Shown here piece after piece: positions 7,498 to 8,467 of a stretch of DNA of 8,467 bases (position 1 is the stretch's first letter; each line of letters opens with the position of its first letter). This stretch comes from PALSA-612 sp046729255 (GTDB taxonomy: Bacteria; Actinomycetota; Thermoleophilia; Gaiellales; Gaiellaceae). Both the position numbers and the translations under genes were made by a program. The notes beneath the pieces are model-generated. The model had not been told where the DNA came from. It was given only the letters and a program-made list of their open reading frames with translations, and searched no databases. The DNA lies in the NCBI GenBank assembly GCA_046729255.1, contig JBKPGF010000084.1:1-8467 (forward strand), given 5' to 3'.

Positions 7498-7546
7498 ACG
7501 AGCCTCCCTCTGTCGTTGGGCGAGCGCGACCCTAGCTGGACTCTAT

Positions 7547-7822
7547 ATGCAACTCCTGCGAAATTGGTACGGGGTCGGCAATGGAACTGTGCTGGTCTAC
7601 AAGAGCGTCGGCGCGGGCCAGAGCCGCCACACGCTGCTCGCGTTCGTCGTCGACGACATCGAAGCAACCGTCGACGAGCTGCGCGGGCGCGGCGTCACAT
7701 TCGAGGAGTACGACCTGGGCGATATCAAGACGGAGAACGGGATCGCCACGATCGAAGGTGACAGGGCCGCATGGTTCAAGGACCCCGACGGAAACATCCT
7801 CGGCGTCGGTCAGTACGGCTAG
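7547..7822 (+). CDS. VOC/glyoxalase-like protein, C-terminal half only
   Basis: Ninety-one residues from the first ATG near the point where similarity begins; stop TAG 7820-7822. Residues 27-91 form one complete VOC beta-alpha-beta-beta-beta unit: RHTLLAFVVDDIEATVDEL, RGRGVTFEEYDL, AAWFKDPDGNILGVGQ. Family members are usually about 115-140 residues with two such units; here the first unit, including the FYxxxLGL-type segment, is missing and only its last strand (YGVGNGTVLVYKS) remains. H28 could be a metal ligand, but the usual Glu after GN-I-L is Gly, so metal catalysis is doubtful. There is no ribosome site before ATG 7547 and the frame is open far upstream, so the start is arbitrary. Most likely a truncated pseudogene; less likely a single-module protein. 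It is divergent from the epoxide-hydrolase remnant, 50 bases away. Confidence 0.6.
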   Translation: MQLLRNWYGVGNGTVLVYKSVGAGQSRHTLLAFVVDDIEATVDELRGRGVTFEEYDLGDIKTENGIATIEGDRAAWFKDPDGNILGVGQYG

Positions 7823-7891
7823 GCGAACGTCGCTAATACCATCGCCGAGCTGCGATCCTGGCCGCCGCTGTGAGTGCCGAGAATCGCAAAA

Positions 7892-7942
7892 AGGAGCAGG
7901 GGTCCAAACGCTACCACCGGCGGTAGGTGGCTCCGCCGAGCC
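7892..7942. repeat. Cluster of short inverted repeats downstream of the VOC fragment
   Basis: CTACC (7911-7915) pairs with GGTAG (7922-7926), or alternatively CCACC (7914-7918) with GGTGG (7926-7930), followed by GGCTC-CGCC-GAGCC (7929-7942). GGAGC at the left edge can also pair with GCTCC near 7930. No T-tract follows on either strand. It may serve as a U-poor terminator for the VOC fragment, but could be chance in GC-rich DNA. The rest of 7823-7967 shows nothing recognisable. Confidence 0.25.
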
Positions 7943-8041
7943 GCGGCCGAAAGAGCCATCTAGCGCTCTAGCACGTCGGCGACTACGCTCAACGCGGCCC
8001 GGCAGGTGGCGGGAAAGCGCTCGACGGCGAGAGGGTTCGAT

Positions 8042-8111
8042 CTCGCAGCCTTCGCCCGAGGCCGCAGCCCGCGCACGGTGATCTCGTCCAGGTGGCTACA
8101 GACGACGTCAC
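8042..8111 (-). pseudogene. Remnant of a UBP-type zinc-finger protein start (tentative)
   Basis: Directly after the TAA of the thioredoxin-reductase fragment, GTG 8111 abuts the stop. Eleven bases later another frame reads CSHLDEITVRGL (from 8100), which resembles the conserved first residues of small bacterial UBP zinc-finger proteins. In yet another frame, GEGCE follows where those proteins have the GCEECL-type pair of zinc ligands. At least two frame changes are thus needed, and the rest of the domain is not found. Such proteins commonly sit next to thioredoxin-reductase-like genes in actinobacteria, as I recall, which supports the reading. One of the frames stays open to TAG 7968 (ending VVADVLER), unrecognised. 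Confidence 0.38.
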
Positions 8112-8348
8112 TTAAGGCGCTCCGTGAGCGGTCGTGGCGGCCGCGAGGTGAGCGTGGACGAACTGGACCGCCATCGCCCCTTCGCCGACGGCAGTGGCGC
8201 ACCGCTTGGTCGACCCGGAGCGGACGTCGCCGGCTGCGAACACGCCGGGGACATCCGTCTCGAGCAGGTTGTCCACGTTCGCTGCTGGGCCGGTCAGGAT
8301 GAAGCCGTTGTCGTCGCGGGCCACGGCGTCATCGAGCCACTCGGTACT
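8112..8348 (-). pseudogene. C-terminal fragment of a thioredoxin-reductase-like FAD/NAD(P) oxidoreductase
   Basis: The last ~78 codons of a flavoprotein disulfide reductase. Visible are STEWLDDAVARDDNGFILTG, then LLETDVPGVFAAGDVR (the FAD-binding motif near the C-terminus, whose Asp contacts the flavin ribityl) and KRCATAVGEGAMAVQFVHAHL, a typical final helix. The stop is TAA 8112-8114. An in-frame TAG at 8349-8351 lies just before the first recognisable residue, and the remaining 116 bases to the window edge do not encode the expected NAD(P)-binding part in any frame. The gene is therefore truncated at its front by rearrangement, not by the window edge. GTG 8324 is an available start but would give a 70-residue piece without a Rossmann fold or CxxC. 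Confidence 0.75.
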
Positions 8349-8382
8349 CTAGCTCAGGACCCACGCGATCTCGCACAGACAG

Positions 8383-8401
8383 AGGGGATGCCGCCACCCC
8401 T
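8383..8401. repeat. Short hairpin AGGGG/CCCCT upstream of the reductase fragment
   Basis: AGGGG (8383-8387) and CCCCT (8397-8401) can pair around a nine-base loop. It lies in the 8352-8467 stretch, where I see no gene. No T-tract on either side; possibly the terminator of whatever gene lies to the right, or chance. Confidence 0.2.
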
Positions 8402-8467
8402 GACGACGACACAGAGCGCGATGAATCGAGGCACGAAGCGCGAAGCGCGTTTCCCTCGCCGGCGCCC

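Noticed and set aside
7046..7546. Upstream extension of the VOC reading frame into the epoxide-hydrolase region
   Set aside because: The added residues overlap the start of the hydrolase in antisense and do not resemble the missing first VOC unit; the frame is merely free of stops.
7535..7570. Possible promoter for the minus-strand series with a TATAGA -10 box at 7542-7547
   Set aside because: Position relative to the leader start is reasonable, but no -35 box is found at the right spacing (the hexamer there is GTACCA), so support is too weak to list.
7826..7967. Minus-strand ORF starting MALSAAARRSHLPP, and possible structured RNA or tRNA remains around 7892-7934
   Set aside because: No ribosome site, no recognisable protein, and no cloverleaf with T-arm and anticodon stem could be built; only short GC hairpins remain.
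7960..8202. 80-codon minus-strand ORF as a complete gene
   Set aside because: Its first half overlaps the thioredoxin-reductase fragment out of frame; only the CSHLDEIT stretch is meaningful, and that is treated as a zinc-finger remnant.
8434..8449. Direct repeat CGAAGCG CGAAGCG near the right edge
   Set aside because: Only two 7-base units; not enough for a repeat array or CRISPR.

Overview
This is a high-GC window of actinobacterial character. The clade is inferred only from GC-rich third codon positions, strong GGAGG ribosome sites, GTG starts and protein style; a Thermoleophilia-like lineage is plausible but cannot be proved from the window. There are no tRNA or rRNA genes, CRISPR arrays, insertion sequences or phage genes that I can support.

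Layout. (1) Bases 1-2250, plus strand: a large membrane protein in which a kinase-like domain is joined to a UPF0104/LPG-synthase-type flippase domain. Its reading frame is open to the left edge, so the true start is probably outside the window. (2) Bases 2251-2460: a convergent gap holding one well-initiated 33-codon small ORF. (3) Bases 7497 down to 2461, minus strand: a closely packed series read in the order epoxide-hydrolase N-terminal remnant, full epoxide hydrolase, single-cysteine redoxin with DipZ-like C-terminal domain (broken by one extra base), six-helix membrane protein, hairpin, FtsH protease. Spacings are a stop/start overlap, 19, 21 and 65 bases. (4) Bases 7547-8467: a graveyard of gene pieces. 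It holds the C-terminal half of a VOC/glyoxalase-like protein on the plus strand and, on the minus strand, the last ~78 codons of a thioredoxin-reductase-like flavoprotein followed directly by what looks like the start of a UBP-type zinc-finger gene.

How the genes may work together. The minus-strand run joins an alpha/beta-fold epoxide hydrolase, a thiol-redox protein and a membrane AAA+ protease that degrades damaged membrane proteins. This suggests a stress or detoxification setting, but it is inference from co-orientation only. The clearest second-look items are the one-base frameshift in the redoxin, the truncated epoxide-hydrolase copy whose stop overlaps the start of the intact gene, and the cluster of truncated genes on the right. 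I found no convincing wholly new system. The least ordinary architectural item is the kinase-flippase fusion with Arg at the position of the catalytic Asp.
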